NCBI GenBank assembly: GCA_013398295.1
Contig: VZSF01001437.1
Span: 67,893 to 131,892 of the forward strand
Length of the DNA: 64,000 nucleotides
Origin: Chionis minor
Lineage: Eukaryota; Chordata; Aves; Charadriiformes; Chionididae
Direction: 5' to 3'
The stretch's first letter is position 1. Every line of letters begins with the position of its first letter. The notes under the pieces were generated by a model that saw only the letters and a program-made list of their open reading frames with translations, ran no database searches and had not been told where the DNA came from. Below, piece after piece: positions 36,301 through 50,683 of this stretch. The position numbers were made by a program, and so were the translations under genes.

Positions 36301-39300
36301 CAACACTCTTTTATTTTTCATAACCCCGTTATCCATTAAGATTGGTTAACTGTTTCCTGCCTTCCTACTTTCCCTTAGCTTTCCTTCTGCTGTCTGTGCA
36401 AATATTCTTCGGCATTCCAATCTTGTCCTCATGTCTGTTGTGGGACAAGGCTAATTAATACAGTCTGCACTTTCTCTGTAGGTCATGGTGTGGCTTCGTG
36501 CCAGCTGACTCAGACCCTTTTGTCCTGAAATGTCAAATAAAAACAGTGGGTCAAAAATATTTACTGTATTAAGTGAAAAAAGTAACAAAAAAAAACCTTT
36601 AGAACTTTTAATCTATTATTGAAAATAACTTTTTCAGAATTAATTTTTTAAAACATACACTTATTTATCATTGTTGTTGCTCCTTTCTTCTCTTCTCTAC
36701 TTAGAAAAAACAAGAGAGAAACTTTCTTACAAAAAATATATAGAATTTTAATGGGGTGAAAGGATTGTTTTGACAAAAAAAAAAAAAGAACCTGCTTTAG
36801 TAACCCCATAGGGGTGAAAACCTGTTCTTTTAAAGGCAGCAGATGTTTTCCTGTGAACATTTCTTGCCAGAAACTTATGCAAGGTTCAGGTGCATCTGGA
36901 GGATGAAAGCCTGCTCTGCGTAGTGCTTTGGGCAGTTAGGTGGAAATGGTAGCATTTTGATCCAGAAGGTGGTGGGCTGCTCCAGGCACTGTGTCCTCTC
37001 TGCACAGGGTTTGGCTCCAGCTTTGGTACCATACGAGAGGTGGGGCAGAAGACATACAACTGTACTCTGGGGAATTCCACTAACAATATATGTTTTTTAA
37101 AATCTGAAGCTGTGAATACTACATGAATGTGTTTGCTGGAGTATTTCTTACATAAACTGTTTTCCAGAGGGAAGAGACTGGAAGACAGAGAAAAAGCATT
37201 TCGATTTCTTGAGGAGCAGGCTCTGAAGAAGACAATAGCCGTTACTATTCAGTGGCTGATTCCTGTCTTTTGAGCTTGTTTCATTGGGATTGGGAGCCAG
37301 GAGTACAGCGAGGTTTTCCACAGAATTTTGTAAAGTTACAATTTTGTTGGCAGCATTTTCTTATGTATCCCTTGGCCACATCTATGCAGGTAAACTAAAT
37401 AGGGAGCCTTCCTCAGCACTCAGGCTTCATCTCCAGCTGGTTAAACAGTTAGTGGCGACTGGCATATCTTTGGCCCATGGTGGTTGATACTCTCACAAAC
37501 ACTTGCTTAGAGTATCTCCAAAATTTGAACATTCAAGGATGCAGTTGCAAGTATCCACCCTCTTTTAGTGGCTAAAAATGTTTGGAAGGATAAAGATGGG
37601 CCATTCCAGGCTAGCTGGTGCCAATGCCAAGGCACATTGCTAGCCATGTTTCCTTTGTCAGTCTAGCTGTGGGCTGGAAGTACTACCATACCACTTTCTT
37701 CTACTATTTTTTTTTAAAGGCTTAATATTCTTCTTAATTAGGAGCATGTAATTTCCCCAAGAAAGCTGTGCTATGAGAACACAAATGACTGTATTTTATG
37801 AAAAGTTAGATGTCAAAGGGCATTTTTATTGTTTGGAAAAATTCTTGCCAACGTAACTTAGCAAACAATACAGCTAAAACAAATGGGTGGAAAATATTTG
37901 CACAAATAGCAGTAATTGCAACTGAAAGGTATAATTGTCATATCTTTATCTGACATGATGAATTTGAAATACTACTCGTTATAAAAAAATTAAATGGGAC
38001 ATCCTGTGTAAACAAAGTAACACAGTTCACACAGGATAATTTTCATAGATAATTCCTTTTTATATGCAAAACCTGATCCAAAGAAACCATTTTTTGGTGA
38101 CAGGAGCTATTGAACAGAACTCGTGTATGCCTCCCGTAGGAGTGCAGCATAGTCTTGCAGCTTATGAAGCCGCAGAAGGGCAGTTTATGTTTAACAAGTA
38201 ATCTGGTTAATAAATGTAGGCATTTTCTCCCCAAAGTACCTCTGAAGAGACTTCGCTTTGTATGAATTCATCTGTCGCTTGAAATTATTTCAGTGCTTGA
38301 TTTTGATGCATTTTTGTCTACAGATCCTTACTGGACTACTCATTAAATTCTCTTCAGTACACAGGGTTTGAACAAGGCAGATTTGAACTTCATGTGAGCC
38401 CTGTCTTACTTACTCAGGGTTTCTAACTGCTGTGTTGAGTCTGCTCACACGTGTTTTCTTCCATCATCCTCACTGCAATATTTAAAGTCAGAGCAAGATA
38501 AAATTAGATAATTCCACCTGATCTCTGAGCACCAAGGTGTCTTGTCATTCCCAAGTAGCAATACATGAGTATAGGAGTATAATAGCCTAGTATTTAAAAT
38601 CCCTTGATGTGGTTTAGCACTTTTTCTAATAAACATAATTGATCTGGTGGTATTTTTCCTCTAACATGCAATTTACTACATGTTTTCTGGATTTATTTGT
38701 ATTTGATGAGGGATGGGGAGGGAGGAATGCAGGCTTGCTTTAACTTGTGCATTTATTGCATTCTGTAAGGAATCCAGCATGGAACACTGGTGGAGATGGG
38801 ACATAAGTAACAAAGACAAGAGGTATAAATAATCTTATTTCTTAATTACTTAGCTGGTGAGTCTTTGTTTAGATGCTCAGCTTCCAAATCTTGGCCAGAT
38901 TTTGGACTGAGAAGAAAGCAGCAAAGTCAGATTTGCAAAAACCAGAGAATTCCTAATTTTTTTGTTGCATCAGGGAGCACCATTGCCTACCAGGCATTGC
39001 CTATGTAGCCAGCACATCAACTCCCTGCTGTGCATGGACCTCAGACGCTCTTACACCTTAATCTCTCATGTCTTGGCCTGGTTTCTCAGGAGCTGAAATG
39101 CTTTAATTTATCCACATTCTTGATGTCAACACATAATGTCTTCCTATAGAAAGGGTTCAACTGTATGATCAAATACTACGGACTCTGTGATCAAATATTC
39201 CCTTTATTCTTAAAATCAATTCACAGAATCCAAATCAAGTATGCCCTAACACACATAACCTGTCAATTCTGAAATCTCTACCATGTGGTTTGTCATTGTT

Positions 39301-42300
39301 TTCGCAAGCTGATTTAAACTGAGCCTTGTATTTTAACAGAAAAAGTCCTTGCTAAATCATATAACCGTAAAGAGCACCCTAAAAATATAAGTATGTACAG
39401 TAAAACCATAGTGCAGAAAACTCTGATTGCATTTCAGTTGCTGCCCATGCAGTTGAATAGTCTTTACTTTCATGTCTATGATAGGGCATAGGCTCCATAT
39501 CACATAGCAGGGATTAGATGAGAGACACCATCTGATCCCTTATGCACTCACACCACTAGATTTTTGCCCGCTCCTGCAAAATATGAAACTGGATGGTAGT
39601 TCTCCGTTAATAAAGAGGGTAGATGCTGAAGGGACTTTGTTACCTATTGTTGATGCTTTGCAGTTTCCCCAAGGATAAGATAAAAGAATTTTCTGCTTGC
39701 TTGTGCTTTGAACAGAACATTACATGTCGAGACTATGGGAGATGAAGGAGAGAAGATGGAAGTTGAAACATGATTTGGTATACATTTATTACAGAGGAAG
39801 TAATTAGGTCTTGGATAGGTTTTGCAAGGTTTTAAGATGTGCAGAAGTATCCCCACAGCTTACGACATCCTGCTTTTGCATTATGGCAATGCCCACTGTG
39901 GTGTACAGTGAAAGGTTTATCTCTGTCTTTTAAAAAACCCTTCTGTAAATGGTTCATTCATAAAAAAATAAAATAACTTTAGGCTGAAATTTACCAGGTA
40001 GCATGTCATTCCTGAACATGTGTTTTAGCCATTTAAACTTAACAAGGGAAGAAACCCTTTCCCGTGGCTATTCCCAACTTCTGAAATTACCAGGTGTATA
40101 GCAATCCACATGGTAAAATTCCTACATAAGCAGTCCCTTCCTAAAATGCAGCCCATAGTTAGTGTAAGGTGCAGCTTTTGAGTGCAGTGAAGGCAAAGGG
40201 GGGAAAAGGGTTTTTCAAAATGGCATTAAGGCTAATGGTTGTGCGCAGTGACTTCTGTCAGCAGGCTTTCCAAGGTTTTTCGCTAGTAAGATGTCAGCTG
40301 CATATATGTTGCTTGCATTGGGTGAAATATGAGGAAGTATCTCCACAACGGCTGTTACAGCATGTCTTATCAACTGTATATGCATTTGTGTAATAGACAA
40401 CAGATTTCACCTTCTAATAAGTTGTTGACTGTGTATTTGCAGTACAGATTTAATGTCTCTGCAGATCAGATAATGCTACAAAAAGTTTGCCAAATGATAC
40501 TGGTGTATAGTTTTTGGCAACAGCCTTCCTTGCTTGGAAGAATAAAAAAGTGAATACACTGAACACAGAGAAGCTATTTATAAATAGGTCTTCTTTATGT
40601 TTCTTCAAGCCCAGCAATAATACATTAGCTGATTGAGTCCTTGTGAGATAGTTTAATATAATGCTATAACGGTATTTAGACAGTTTGCCAAATAAAAGAA
40701 TACAAACCGCAGGGTTATTAAAAATGCACTCTTGCAGTTTTTGCATTGTATTTACTGCCATATTGTCAGTTAACCAGTGGAAACTTTCTCAGAAGAGAAC
40801 TCATTTTCAGAAGGATGGGATATCCAAGAGGCACCCTGCTTCTCTAGACTGTTGCTTCTAGCAAGGGGGTATTTTCTTTCTTCTGCTTTTGGATATTTGT
40901 ATGCCCTTATTGCCTCATATAAGTTACTGTAAGTAAACAATGAGCCGAGATGAACAAGCCACTAATTTTTCCATATCTAATCCATTCTGTAGCATGAGGG
41001 CAATAGTTTTGTGGTGTTTGTTTTTCAGTGCTCTCTTTTAATCAGTTTTTAATGATTAAAGCAATAGGTTTGGTCCTGCTCCATTCAAGGCAGTAAAAAT
41101 ACCCCTAGTAACGCTCATGGTACAGAGCAGAGCAAGAGAAATGTTCATTTAACTTTAATTTTCCTTTTCTCATTTTCATTCTGTTACCACTAATAATGTA
41201 AGTTTAGGAGTATAGTCTGTTAGACAGACCAATTTAACTGCTATTTCTTTTTCAGATTCAATCCTCTAAGCAATTACGTAAAAGTTGTTAAAGTGGTTAT
41301 CTGACATAATGCATATTAGTCTGGTAGAAACAAACCAGGTGTGACTTAACAGTCTTTATTGCTCCTTTTGTGTAAACATTCCAACAAGATCTGTAGCACT
41401 CTGTCATCACATATACTATCTTTGCTTTGGCAAGAGCGATGGCAGCTCTCAGAGATCCCATCCCGGCAAACACCCTCCCAAGAAAGTCTGTAAGCAGCTG
41501 GTTTTATACCCCCAAGTCATCACATCGACTCGTCCATTTTTGATGATATAAACGTATTCTGTAATATTCGAGGAGGGTACCTCAGTTCGCTTTGAGACTA
41601 ACAGCATTAAGGTCTCTTTAGAGATCATAGTAAGAATGTGCCAGTACCTAAAATATTTGGTGTCAAGACATCCTGACTTCACTGGTGGGAGCTTCTGACC
41701 CTAAATCATCCTTATTATTTCATCTCTATATGCTCCAAGTGAATGTACGAAAGCATTAGAAAGCTTACTGATTCATTGCCCCATCACTTTTTCTATGTCC
41801 AAAGTCCTACAAATGTTTCTTGTACAAGCTAGCAAAGCTCTTCACTAGCCAGACTTTTCCAGACATTAGTTATTTTGATTTGAAAGCTCTCATACAGGCA
41901 GCATATGAGTGTGAACAGTCGTCTTTCCTCATGCTGTATGGAAGTGAGAGTTATTGCACTCACAGTGCAAACACTTTGGCATGTGCATAATTTTACTGTT
42001 CTGAGTCATCCCCTTGACATCTGTAAGATGACTTAAGATAATAAAGTTCAGCATGTATGGAAACATTTGCTGGACAGGAGCTTATAGTTCCCATAGTAAT
42101 TTTTCATCCATGTTGCACATATTAGTTTCTCTTACTGTTTTTTCCCGAAGTTTCATAGATGAGTTAAAAAATAAGACTGGGAGGGAGGTCACATTATCCA
42201 TTCCTCTTCTTAAAGGGAAGATAATCTAGAATCACATCATTACTAAGAGGAGGTTGTCTAAAATGTTCTTAAAGCATCCAATGATAGTTCCATGTCTCCC

Positions 42301-44418
42301 TATGAAATCTCAGTACAATGTTTGATTAATTACCTTAGTGGTATGCAGTGGTTATGTATGGGACACTGCTATCCTATTAAGCATTTATCTTGCTTTTTTC
42401 TTGTTGTTCTCCAGTTTCTTACTGAACTTCCAAACATTGCCACGCTCAGAGCTGTACGTGAGGTGCAGATCTGTCCAGTTTCAAGCAAAAGTAATCTTTA
42501 GTTTTCCTGTTAGTGTACACTTCTACTTCGGAGAGTTGTATTACAATCTGCCTAACACTCAAAACAACTTTTATGCATATTAAAAGTGGCATATATTTTA
42601 AAATACAGTTAATACAACCTATCAGACAGGTATCCATTCCTCCATTCCTTCTGTAGTTTTTTGGGAGCACATGGGTAATTTGATGTCTGCTGTTTTCCAG
42701 TGCTGTCTCTTTTTATGACTGTTTCCAAAGATCGACAGTATCTTTCCAGTTAAGGACACGATGAGTGAATATTACTGACTGCTTGGCTACTGGTGCACTG
42801 TGCATCATGAGGTTGAAGGAAGCCAACTGACAGTACAGTAAACTTTATTTGTAGATTTTTTTTTTCTAGTTGCTGAAGTAATTTAAAAAAAAAGGATTGC
42901 AAGTTTAGATCATCAAGACTGCTTTATCTTGGGGAAAATAAAAGGCACAGTCCCACAGACCTCTGGAAAGTAGATTTTATATTGGCATCATTGGGAAGTT
43001 CTTTGTATTAATGATCAGTCCTGTACTTTTAATGGTATTGAAAGAAGTGAAGGGGAAAAGGGCAGATGGGATGGCTGCCCTGCTGCAAGTTAGACCAAAG
43101 CTTGGCCATCTCCAACTGTGCATTCTTGCAGCATTAGTCATTGTTCTGCTATATCTGTATCATTACCTATTTATTCAGATTAAGAAATACATTTTGCAAG
43201 TGGTAGAGATGGTTGTAGCATTAATTTTTCTCCTTCTTACAGGTTGAAATGGTCTGCTTTATTTTATTCAGTTCTTTTTGAGTTTCTGCTTATTTTCCTC
43301 CCAGAAAAGACTTCCCATTCAGTAACATATGTAGCATGGAATTTGTGATTCTAATAAAGTTAGAATCTAAGGCTTAATTAAAGAAATATGCTGTTGAACC
43401 AGGTAGAATAAAAGAAGTTTTTATGAAATTTTACCGAAAACTTGTACTTGCTGTGCAAAGGTGAGTGTGAGCAATTGCGTCTGTTCTTCTCTCTGTGTCA
43501 CTGGGAGAATGATTAATTTAACATATAGAAGGAAATGGGCACTGTAATTTTCTCTCAGGAATAGTGTACTGACAAAGATGTCACAGATGTGAAATGGAGA
43601 GAATGTCTTGTCCTGCTTCTCTGACACTTTTTGATGAAGAAAGATCTCAGCGTAGCATTCACATATCGGGTTCGGCAGGGTTGATCTTTAGAGTAAGAAG
43701 CCATTTCTACCTTCTTTTTTTTCCCCACAGGTGTCAGCAGAGTCCTGGGACTGCTAGCTGTTGCTATGTGCTTTTACAATGAACGCTTAGTTTAGTGTAT
43801 ATATATATACAAGATGAATGTTTTGAGTGATCTTCTGAGATTTGCATTTTGGCAAATGCACTCACTACTAGTGTGGCAGTAATTTACCTGTGCTAGATGG
43901 ATTTCTGTAGGGTTCCCATTCCTTTTGTGCCCTTTCTTTATGTCATCTAACCATGGACACACTATTAAATGCCCTGGCCAGGAAAGATAGAGGCAGCCTA
44001 AAATTCTAATAGAGTTAAAAATAAATGCTGTGCCATGAAGGGGGATTGTATCCTTCTCTTTGCTGAGAGCATGTACCTGCCAGATTTACCTGAGCTACTG
44101 TAACTCACTGTTAAATGTAGGTACCATGTCTCTGCCACATCCTTGGTGGTTCCAGTATTATCACTGCTCCTACCCCAAGCGCAGGGCTCTTAACTGCAAA
44201 GTAGCCTTATGTTATCAGTGGTCCTTGCTCCATTCCTGGAGTGCTGAGCAAATGATGACTGCTACAGTTTCTGGGTACTATTTGGGGCAAAAAACTACTT
44301 GGAGTTACAAATAGTGACTTCAGGCTCTCAAGCCTGCACTGTGTCTTGTTTAGTGGAGTTTCCAGCAATGTGTCACGAAATTTTCCTTGGTTCCTCCTCC
44401 TGTGCAGCTATTGCTATT

Positions 44419-45005
44419 AGAATCATGGAATAATTTGGTGGGAAAGGCCTTCTAGAGGACACAAACTCAGCTCACAGCTGGACCAACTTCCCCATTAGGT
44501 CAGGTTGCTCAGGGCCTTTTTGAGTAAAATTTTGAAAATTTCCAAGGATGGAGATCATATAGCCCGTCTGGGTGACCTGTACCAGTGCTTCACCCTGCCA
44601 TGATTTTTTTCCCCTTATGTTCAGTTAAAATGTGCCTTTTTGCAACTTGTTCTTTTTACTTCTTCTCCTTTAGCTGGGCACCTATGAGATTAGCCTGGCT
44701 CCATCTCCTGTATTACTCCCCTTTTTTGGTAGTTGAGGACAGCTGTTAGGTCCCCGCCATGCTCCTCTCTTCCAGGCTGAACCAAGCCAGATCCCTCAGC
44801 CGCTCTTCACACATCACGTGCTCCAGATCTGTAACCGTCTTGGTGGTCCTCATGTATGCCAAGCAGAAGGAAGGATGGCTTCCTTGACCTCTTGCTAATG
44901 CAGCCCAGTATGCAGTTAGCCTTCACTGCTGCAAGGACACACTGCTGACTCATGTTCAGCTTGCCCTCCACCAGCACTTGTCCTCCAACCAGCTCCACCA
45001 GCAAA
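44419..45005 (-). mobile_element. Old CR1 LINE copy, 3' part of ORF2
   Basis: It opens with a mutated CR1 3' end (AGAATCATGGAATAATTTGG) and continues on the minus strand through the CR1 C-terminal segments. These end in a recognisable [21 protein letters not shown], the same word as in the copies at 4349 and 14967. Stops and gaps are frequent. Similarity fades near 45,005. Confidence 0.82.
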
Positions 45006-45042
45006 GCTGGAAAGTCTTGAGCAGTCCCTTGGGAGACTACAT

Positions 45043-45088
45043 CCTTCTTCCTTCAGTCTGCAAACACAGTCAAACTGGAGGAAGAAGG
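45043..45088. repeat. 15-bp inverted repeat with one wobble pair
   Basis: CCTTCTTCCTTCAGT (45043-45057) pairs with ACTGGAGGAAGAAGG (45074-45088); the single non-Watson-Crick position is a G.T pair. The 16-base loop can add a small inner CTG/CAG pairing. The hairpin lies just outside the decayed CR1 copy. Confidence 0.88.
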
Positions 45089-46209
45089 GAACTTGCAGGT
45101 GCTTCCTTTGCTGTACTCCATTCTTTGGAGCTAATTTCTGTGTTTTGCCCAAAAGCCCGACTGGTTTTCAGCACATGCTGCAAAGCCTCAACCTCTTCAG
45201 AAGGAGGGAAGACAATTGTATGGTTGGGGTAGGTAGAGAGTGGAACTACTCTAAGTGGAGCCATGCAACTTGAAAGAAACATCTCTTTCTCCTTGGGCTG
45301 AGGGGGTGAGTGCTTGCTAGTTTTCATTCATTTCATCTGTATCCGATACATACAAAAGATGTCTGATGCACAACTGTGGGTGCTCATTAACAATATAAAA
45401 AATAAGTAGGAGCATAAAGCTCTTATATCCTATCCTTTTATTGTTTATAAATTTGCTGTTGAAAAATACAGCAGGGAAAAAAACAAAGATCCTGAAAGTT
45501 CACAATGAAAGTATTTCTTATTTTATTTATACATGTAAGGAGTGCATGGTGACAGAGTGCGTGGAAAATGGAACGGTGATTGAGTGCTAAAGCTGAATCA
45601 AATTTCTGTTAATATATGAAAGTGGGGATGCAATCTTTTGACAGACAAGTTGCTGTAAATGTTTTTTAGCAATATATACATATTTTTTTAAGCAGAACAA
45701 ATGTAATTGTTTACAGAGCAGTGGTCACTGGGAAGTACTTGTAGTGCACTTTTGGGATCAGTAGCAGCAGGCAGGTAATGCATTAGTTGTGCTTGACCTT
45801 TCTGAATAATAAGATTTTGCATTCTGCCTTGTGTGCTCTTAAATGAGAACTTCCTTGCCAGTTTGTCCTTGGTGAGCCCTCAGCCACCACAGATGTATGG
45901 TGTACAGTGGGCAGCGTGGCATCTGAACTTTTAGCTTCTTGCTCAGTCGGAGTGGCTTGCGTGGAGTAATGATGTATGTTCCTTCTGCCTTCCTAACCGC
46001 TGTAATTATACCTGGAAACCTACTTCATGTACTTTGCAGAACCTGGTAGGAAAGTACAACTGTGAATGAAAACACAGAGTTTTATGCCCTTCAGTTGGTC
46101 TTTGTAACTTATGGAAGATGTTTTTTACTGGAGTTAAAACAAATGTGCAGAAGTTCTGATCATGCTTTACATTTGCTTTGATTTTTACTGATGGGTTGCC
46201 TCTGTATAT

Positions 46210-46261
46210 CTGCAGTAATGTTTCTGAAGGTTTGACTGCAGTGATGTTTCTGAAAGTTTGA
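46210..46261. repeat. 26-bp tandem duplication
   Basis: Two adjacent 26-base units (46210-46235 and 46236-46261), both beginning CTGCAGT, agree at 24 of 26 positions; both differences are A/G transitions. A local slippage event of moderate age explains it. Confidence 0.93.
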
Positions 46262-49200
46262 CAGCATTATGGAACTGGTGGTGGTTCAAACTGAAATGTG
46301 CAAACCTAGCAATCTAAAATTAGGGTCCTAAATTCATATTTAGATATGCAGTTAAGAACTGACACATTTACCTGCCGTTGAATTCAGCAGAATTCAGAAA
46401 ATGATGTGGAAAGACAGTTTACCCTTGGCTACACTTGAAGTTAAACTGAGTTCAGCACCAGTTGTAACTGCTTTATCAGCAGTGGGTAAATTTGCTGGAG
46501 TAGACAAAGCTTCTGAGTTTCTGGTTTTTGCTCAATAGGAAGCAAATTTATGAACTTTTTTATGTTTGAGTGTTATAACTAAATATATTTTTTTCTGTCT
46601 GCCAGATGTTTCTTGGAAGGCAGGAAAGATTTAGCAGTCTTAGCAAAAAAAAACCCCAACCAGTGATCATTTTGGAAACGTTTCACAATCCCCTTTCTAT
46701 GTCAAGATTTTGTGCTGTACAAAAATAAATTAAGCAGTGTTTTAGGGCCCAGCGCATCCACCATCCAGCTGTTGCAGATTTTATGATAAACTGCAGTTCA
46801 TGTTTTTGGATAGAGGGGGACATAGTAAGTTGCTGACTGGGTTCTGCAGGGTGAAGGTGCTCAGAAAGGATGGGCTGGATCCCTTTGCTTCTCCCTCCCT
46901 TCTGATGGAAGAGAACAACGGTAGCTAATGATGCATCTCTCGCCTTCACTACTACCTCCTATTTATGTTAGTGGCACTGTGCCCAACAGTGCCAAGTGGT
47001 GAAGCTGTACATGCATGGTGGCGCTGCTAGGATCCAGGGGCAAAAGGAAGAGTTCAGAGGGCTGTTCCCGTCCCTTGTGTTTGGGGTCAGCCCTGGGGTA
47101 ACGTGTCCATATGTGGGCTGAGCTACGGCGGCACGGACTTTGCTTGATGCGTCGTTTTTCTTCTGTTTGTTTCCACTTGTTTGGGAGAAATTAGTTTTTG
47201 TCTTGGCTATACTTGCCTCCAAGAAAACTTCTTTACTGCTTGCTTTCTTGCCGTTTCGTTTGCTTTATGGTGCTTTGGGGTGATCGGTGATAAACTTCTC
47301 TCCTTTGGCCCTTGGATACAAGCTTTTCTCGTACTGCCTGTGTTTTGCTCGTGGCTGTGGCGTTATAGATCTGCATGGACTGGAGCTCTGGGCTGGGGTC
47401 TTGCCTTGCTTGATGTACCAGCTCTTACTGCTTAACCAGCCAGGTTGCACTCATCTCACACTCTCTCCCCTCACAGTGGCATTCCCTGCAGTTCTGCTGT
47501 TTGTTTTTCTTTGAAGTCCTGAATTGAATAGTGTTGTGCCTTGGAAAGTATGAGCTGTCCCTGTACCTTTAAGCAGGTGTGCTTATCTGGAGTGAAATAA
47601 AACCAGACATTTGTTCAAGATAGTTGTTGTGGTTATCAAATCAGCTTCCTGCTTGCTGTTGCTAAGATGATCAGAGTCTTCTGCCTTATGAGGGGGATCC
47701 AATTAATAGGATTGCTTGTATCAGAGTATGTTGTCTTACCCAACAGCGAATGTTTGAAAGCAAATGGAAATGATAAAAAAAAGTCTTGAAAAACAGCTAT
47801 TAAGGCTTATGCCTTGTGGAGACGTGATTGATGTTAATAATTAAAATAATTTGTCAGTTTTGATAATGTGAATCTTTAATCCCAAACCCTGTACTCCTGT
47901 GAAATTGCAGTAAGCAGGATCCTTTCCACATAACGTGCTTTGGGAATTCAGCCCTCACAGGTAATAAATTATTAGGGTAGCTCTTCAGATTTGTATTACA
48001 AATACAGTTTTGACCAAAAAAACCCCAACAAAACCACCCCGAAACCCACACATTTACAAGTTTCCTATGAAAAGGAAATAATTCATATACATTATCTGGG
48101 AAGGTTTTTGATCTGTTTGCATTGACTTACTGATCCCTACAGTGTAACTGGAGGTACTTTAAGGAGCTGTACAAAGTTTTCTGCTCTTTGCATTGCCACG
48201 GCAGGCGAAGTTGTGCGTCTGTTCCCCAGGGAGACCAAGCAGCAGCAGGTTGCTTTAGCCAACAGCAATTAGATGTGGTTGTGGCTGTTTCCCATCCACA
48301 GTAGGGCCTGTGAGATAAAAGGCTGCAGTGCTGAAGAGGGGTATTCAGCCAAAGGAAAAACAGTGCAATCCCTTTGCTCTCCTTGCTGCGTTGTTGTCCT
48401 CCAGTTGCCATACAAAGGCACTTAAGGATATATAAAAATGCTTCTAACGTGGAGCATCTCTTCTATTTTTTGATTTTATTCAGAAAGGAAAGTTGCACTT
48501 GCAAGCCAGTTACACATCGTGATACTGCCAGAAGCTGCAGCAATTTCCAGGGCTGGGATTTCATGCTGGCACCTGATTTTTCAGTTGTATTGCTTCAGGT
48601 CATGGAGAGAGATGCTGCCACCTCCCCTCCCCATGGAAAATCAGGCGACAACCTTGCTTTAGCACCTTGACCTTTGGCTGTGCTTTTTGTAGTGGTGTCT
48701 GTGGCTATGATTTCCAGCAGACAGGGAGCTGTGCTGCTTCCCAGGGATGTGTCAGGGGTGTCATATAAGGGAATTATATTACCAAAGGCTTGGCCCCAAA
48801 ATCCCTGGGGAAAGAGAGCGAAGAGTGCAAACAAACAAGCAGGACCTAGAGGTTGAGGCTGTACTCTGATTTGGGCACTTTGTGGTTGGTTCTGCTGGTA
48901 GGCAGGACCTGGGCTGGGTCCTTCTCAGCAGTCCTCCTCTGGCTACGCCATCTTGTTTGTCACGCGTTCAGTTTTCAGGAACTCAGGAGCTTGGTGAGCG
49001 GCCACGCAGGTACGTTGCCGTACAAAGTTTAATTTGGCAAATTTTGAAGCTAAACGTGGCCAATGTTTAAAATCTAGTTTTTTTATAATAACTTTTGATA
49101 AAATTGGTTTGATAAAACATCATAAGTTCATTAATAATTTGGATGAGCTAAAACCCGTTTTAATGGTGAATAAAAGCTAAAATATAACTGAGTAACTTTG

Positions 49201-50683
49201 TTTTCGCATATGAAACCTCTCATTCCTTACCATTAGCTATTCTATATCCAGTTTTTATATCTGTATTTATATAGATATAAAATAGATAATCATGTAAATA
49301 ATGGAACAATTAAAATTTACTGACTGTAAAAGCATTAAAACCACTAAAACTCTGAAATTCTGGAAATGCTACAGAATCCCACTCTACAAAAGTCTCTTAA
49401 TATTTTCAAATAATTTCAGTTTTAAAACTGAGTAAGAACTGCGTTCCTATCATTTTTCAGTGTGTAAAAAATTAACATTTGCTCCACCTTTTCTCTTTTC
49501 TGCCTATGTCTTAATTGCTCGTCAGGCAGAAAGTTGTCTATCTGAAGTACTGTCACCTTCATGTTATACAGCAACATTTCCATAGGATCTGCCAATGATG
49601 AGATTATGCTATAATTTCCCCAAACAGCTGGGTCTGCTTCATTATGAATAGAAGCCATCGGGGAGTATATCCAAATCTTAGTTCTCAGCCTTCCAAATCA
49701 CATTAACAAAATTATCACATGCCTGGGTGAGCGCTTCTCCACCACTTTTAATTAATTCCAATTGTACGTTACCCACTCCAAGAGCTTTATTGGCTTTTTT
49801 TTCACGTTCTAGTGTCAGCTTTCAACTTCCATTGCCGTTGGAAGAAGTTCTTTGTAATGATTTGGGCTTCTCAAGAAGGTAGTCCTGCTTCCTTCCCTTC
49901 CAGCACTGTACTTGTTTAATCCATGGGGCTCAGTTCTTGGGTGGTATCTCTTCTCCCAGAGAAGTCCTTGGCCACGCTGTGGCTGGTTTGCCATTCCTTC
50001 CAGGCAGCATTTCTTGGGACAGCTGTGCATATCAGGAGGATGCTCTTCATGCCAGTTTTCTGTAATAACTGTGAAAACCACGTCTGTTTCTAGCCTCATA
50101 CAAATAACATTCCTCATGTACTTTCCTCCATCCTCCTCCATTGCTCTGCTGGTCAGATAATGGGAGCATCACCCCTGTGGGATGAGATTTCTTTCCTGGG
50201 GTCTGTTTCCACAGGAGTTTATCTGTGGGTGCTGTAACACAGTCCAAGATGCGTGTCCTGTTCAGGTCTGTGCTATTTGTGCCAAGGGCAGCAGAGCTGG
50301 AGATTTTGCTCGGCTCTTGTCCTGGATACTGCAGGAGTTTGTGAACTTGGAGCTCACAACCAGGACAGCCTCTGAGGGTAATGACTGGAGGCTTCTCACC
50401 GCATGCTCTCAACCAAGTTATGATCAGGTGGTTGTCGCTGCCTTCTGGGATGATAAACACCCCATCACACATCTTGGCTGCCTCTCCGAGTCACAGCAAA
50501 GTGAGCTGGCATGCAGGTCCCCACGTGCAGCTGAAAGCATGATCCTCAGCCCCAGGCAGTGAACCCGCTACCCCACCAGGTCGAGAGCATGTACCTTGCA
50601 GGAGCGAGTGGCCAGTGGCTGCCCTATGGCTGACCATTTGCAGGCTACTGGCTCTGCCCCTTCCGTTTACAAACCCACCGTGC

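Larger units (their letters stand above)
17201..44418. other. 27-kb non-coding stretch, probably MTUS2 intron or 5' flank
   Basis: This long AT-rich block has no protein-coding exon I can identify, no tRNA or rRNA gene and no CR1 or LTR copy that I recognised. Open stretches stay below about 160 codons; the longest (22762-23244, plus) does not resemble any family known to me. Structures that do stand out are the hairpins at 30275-30299 and 33320-33349 and an isolated TATAAAAGG at 25596-25604. Given MTUS2 downstream on the plus strand, a first intron or regulatory flank is the simplest reading. Confidence 0.5.
45006..50683. other. Non-coding stretch with a long hairpin and a tandem duplication
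   Basis: No gene recognised. Open stretches at 50047-50472 (minus, 141 codons) and 50182-50562 (plus, 126 codons) overlap on opposite strands in GC-richer sequence and carry no known motif. The hairpin at 45043-45088 and the 26-bp duplication at 46210-46261 are listed separately. Confidence 0.5.

Noticed and set aside
41954..41970. Inverted repeat TTGCACT-CAC-AGTGCAA
   Set aside because: Only a 7-bp stem with a three-base loop; many of these occur by chance in 64 kb.
43011..43247. 78-codon open stretch with a hydrophobic segment, possible small membrane protein
   Set aside because: Hydrophobic runs are expected from AT-rich sequence, and nothing else supports a gene.
43797..43810. Short TA repeat
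   Set aside because: Only about seven dinucleotide units, below what is worth calling a microsatellite.
50047..50562. Overlapping 141- (minus) and 126-codon (plus) open stretches
   Set aside because: They overlap on opposite strands in GC-richer DNA and have no motif; chance is the simpler explanation.
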